DNA of 64,000 nt from Echinarachnius parma (taxonomy: Eukaryota; Echinodermata; Echinoidea; Clypeasteroida; Echinarachniidae): contig JBAMJV010003334.1 in NCBI GenBank assembly GCA_037951105.1, forward strand, positions 40,549-104,548. Direction: 5' to 3'. The position numbers and the translations under genes are program-made. Positions 62,219-64,000 of the stretch are shown in pieces (the first letter of the stretch is position 1; each line of letters begins with the position of its first letter). Below the pieces are notes generated by a model, which was not told where the DNA came from, made no database searches, and was given only the letters and a program-made list of their open reading frames with translations.

Positions 62219-63408
62219 CTGTACTTGATTTTGAGTGGGGGGGGGGGGGGGGGGGGGCAGGGTTCATGTCACTCAATTTGTAAAACAATTTAGAAAAATA
62301 GTCTCTTTTTAACAATTATATGCATTATCTTTAATGCTGTAGTCTGTAGGAAATCGGTTACCATGGTTACCATAATAAGCGTTATTTTTTAATTTTTTTA
62401 ATTTTGTATTCATTCAACAATATCTGAACTTCAACTGCGTGTATGCTTGACAGATATGGGTCGTGTATTGAAGAAGGGATGACTATTATGAGTTTATGCG
62501 TTTGTGTGTGATTTGCATGCGCAGTGGGGAGAGAAGAAACTTGCAGAGAAGTTACACAATAGCAGAATTGGGGGCAAAACAGATTTTTTTCAATTAGCCG
62601 ATTTTGACACTTAGGAGTGGAATTTCGGATTTTTTTTTGCATATCCAAAAACTATAGAGTTTGTACTTTCATTTGGTAGTGAAAACTCATTTTTGGTATT
62701 TTATGGCCTAAGGGCCCTTTTTACGCGTCGCGGCCCATATGATATAATTATTGATGCAGTGTAAAAACAGTGATAACATCAGTTTTATGTAAACAACATA
62801 GACAAAGCATTGTAACGTCGGTTACCGGCATGCTCACAATAAACTTTTCACAGAATGAATAGAAAATGGACAAATGACTCCTTTCATTTGTGTATATGTT
62901 CTTGATGGACCAATGTATCAATCCATACCCATAAAATCATTCTAACAAGTTATAAAGGACATGAGATATTTCAAACCGATTCCAACTCATGATTTGTCAT
63001 GTGTTAAGCCTATGGGAAGTGTAACCGTTACGTCAGTTACCGACATGCATTCAGTAAAGTTATCACAGCATAAATGGAAATATGGGGCCAATCACTCTAC
63101 ATGTTCACCAAAATTTGAGATACGAGTTTTTAACAGCCCAGCGATTGCACTATTTATGTAGCGCCTATCACGATTGATAATGAATTGTAGTTGTTTGCAT
63201 ATACCACTATCATTTTTTTTTTGACTGAACACTGGAAGCTGTCATTCGATTGGCACTAAAAATAGCGGGGGGTACGTAACCATTGACATAGCAGCTGATT
63301 CAACAACACCGGTCATATAGCCACGCTTGTGCTGATGCACGCTCAGCCGCTGCTCGGATGAAGTTTAATGCGGTACAATCGAATAACCTGACAGCCCGTC
63401 AGTGTTAA
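62219..63408. repeat. Dispersed repeat with GTAACGTC[AG]GTTACC motif, copy 2
   Basis: GTAACGTCGGTTACC at 62812-62826 and GTTACGTCAGTTACC at 63028-63042, with GATAACATCAGTTTTATG near 62772, match the order seen at 52040-52082. A G21 run lies at 62237-62257. No gene was recognised. Confidence 0.45.
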
Positions 63409-64000
63409 AGGTAACGTTGAGTATTGGTCAAACTTAACTTTAATAACCAAAAACCTGCACGATTACGGTACAAACTAATAGTTATAACTTCACCATGCTC
63501 GAAAAGTATACACAATTACAAACGACAAAGGTAAAACCCCTGTTATCATTCAAAAAGAGCCGTTACAACTCAAGTGTCAAATTAACTCTAGAGAGAAGCG
63601 CTAGCGTTCTAGGTCCTCCTAATACGGGACTGTAATGCGCGTTAATAGTACCGGCGCATATTTCATGTGTATCGCACGCGCGGAGTCGCGCTAAACATAT
63701 GGAGAGAAGTCGAGGAGGCGCATATATCACTGATTTTTTTGCGGAATGGAGGGGAAAAATCATAATTTTAATCCACCCTATAGTTGGATCACATACTGGA
63801 GAGTGAATTGCCTGGATAAGTACCGTATCATATGTACAGTTTTTAAGCACCAATTAGCGTGCTTACAAATATTACTTTTTAGTCCCGTATTAAGAGGAAC
63901 TAGAACGCTTGCGCCTCGCGCTACCGTTCTCTAAAAAGTGATGGCCGGACGTCAATCACTTTTATATATATTTTTGAAAGCAAATTTCACAACAAATTAG
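63409..64000 (+). mobile_element. Partial TTAA-type element, second copy of the 49170 family
   Basis: TTAA at 63405-63408 is followed by AGGTAACGTTGAG and then sequence matching 49195-49315 (AACTTCACCATGCTCGAAAA, TTACAAACGACAAAG, TTATCATTCAAAAAGAGCC). It is interrupted by the MITE at 63591-63931. The right end is not visible and may lie beyond the window. Confidence 0.65.
63591..63931. mobile_element. 341-bp TA-flanked MITE nested in the TTAA element
   Basis: Left end GAGAGAAGCGCTAGCGTTCT and right end CGCTACCGTTCTC are inverted repeats that continue through CTAATACGGGACT and AGTCCCGTATTA. TA occurs on each side (63589-63590 and 63932-63933), as for Tc1/mariner-type targets. There is no transposase. 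Confidence 0.8.

Overview
The window is metazoan nuclear DNA. It has GT-AG introns, a spliced Ly6/uPAR-type gene, LINE remains, many inverted-repeat DNA transposons and a long, highly homogeneous satellite. There is no bacterial-style gene packing, no tRNA or rRNA gene and no CRISPR. The repeat mix and small Ly6-like genes suggest a marine invertebrate, possibly an echinoderm or another deuterostome. That placement is a guess, since no lineage-diagnostic gene is present.

Layout. (1) 1-29047 is a tandem array of a roughly 1206-bp satellite. It holds 23 full units, one truncated unit and a terminal partial unit, and it runs off the left edge. The left part is a 3746-bp three-unit higher-order repeat carrying a 55-bp hairpin cassette. 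The right part is a 3609-bp three-unit higher-order repeat without the cassette. Nine cassette copies occur, two of them at the array's right edge. (2) 29048-32145 is mostly unannotatable. (3) 32146-39956, minus strand, is a three-exon gene for a 159-residue secreted protein with the ten-cysteine Ly6/uPAR (three-finger) pattern. Its second intron holds a 3.67-kb foldback element and its first a mariner-like foldback element. (4) 41930-48379 is a two-copy direct duplication of a block containing a LINE 3' end. The two copies carry different transposon insertions, so each serves as the empty site for the other. (5) 48380-51425 holds two TTAA-flanked non-autonomous elements and simple repeats. 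(6) 51426-51712, minus strand, is the last exon of a second Ly6-like paralogue with a GPI-type hydrophobic tail; its other exons were not located. (7) 51713-64000 is transposon-dense. It includes a near-perfect 338-bp palindromic element, a microRNA-like hairpin, a duplicated exon-like unit, a 1.5-kb foldback, a Harbinger-type element with a broken Myb-like gene, and nested small elements at the right edge.

Only the two Ly6-like genes are supported as host coding sequence. They share orientation and intron phase, so they look like neighbouring members of a tandem family, one apparently secreted and one GPI-anchored. The rest is repeat biology: satellite homogenisation, foldback transposons, and insertions dated relative to a local duplication.
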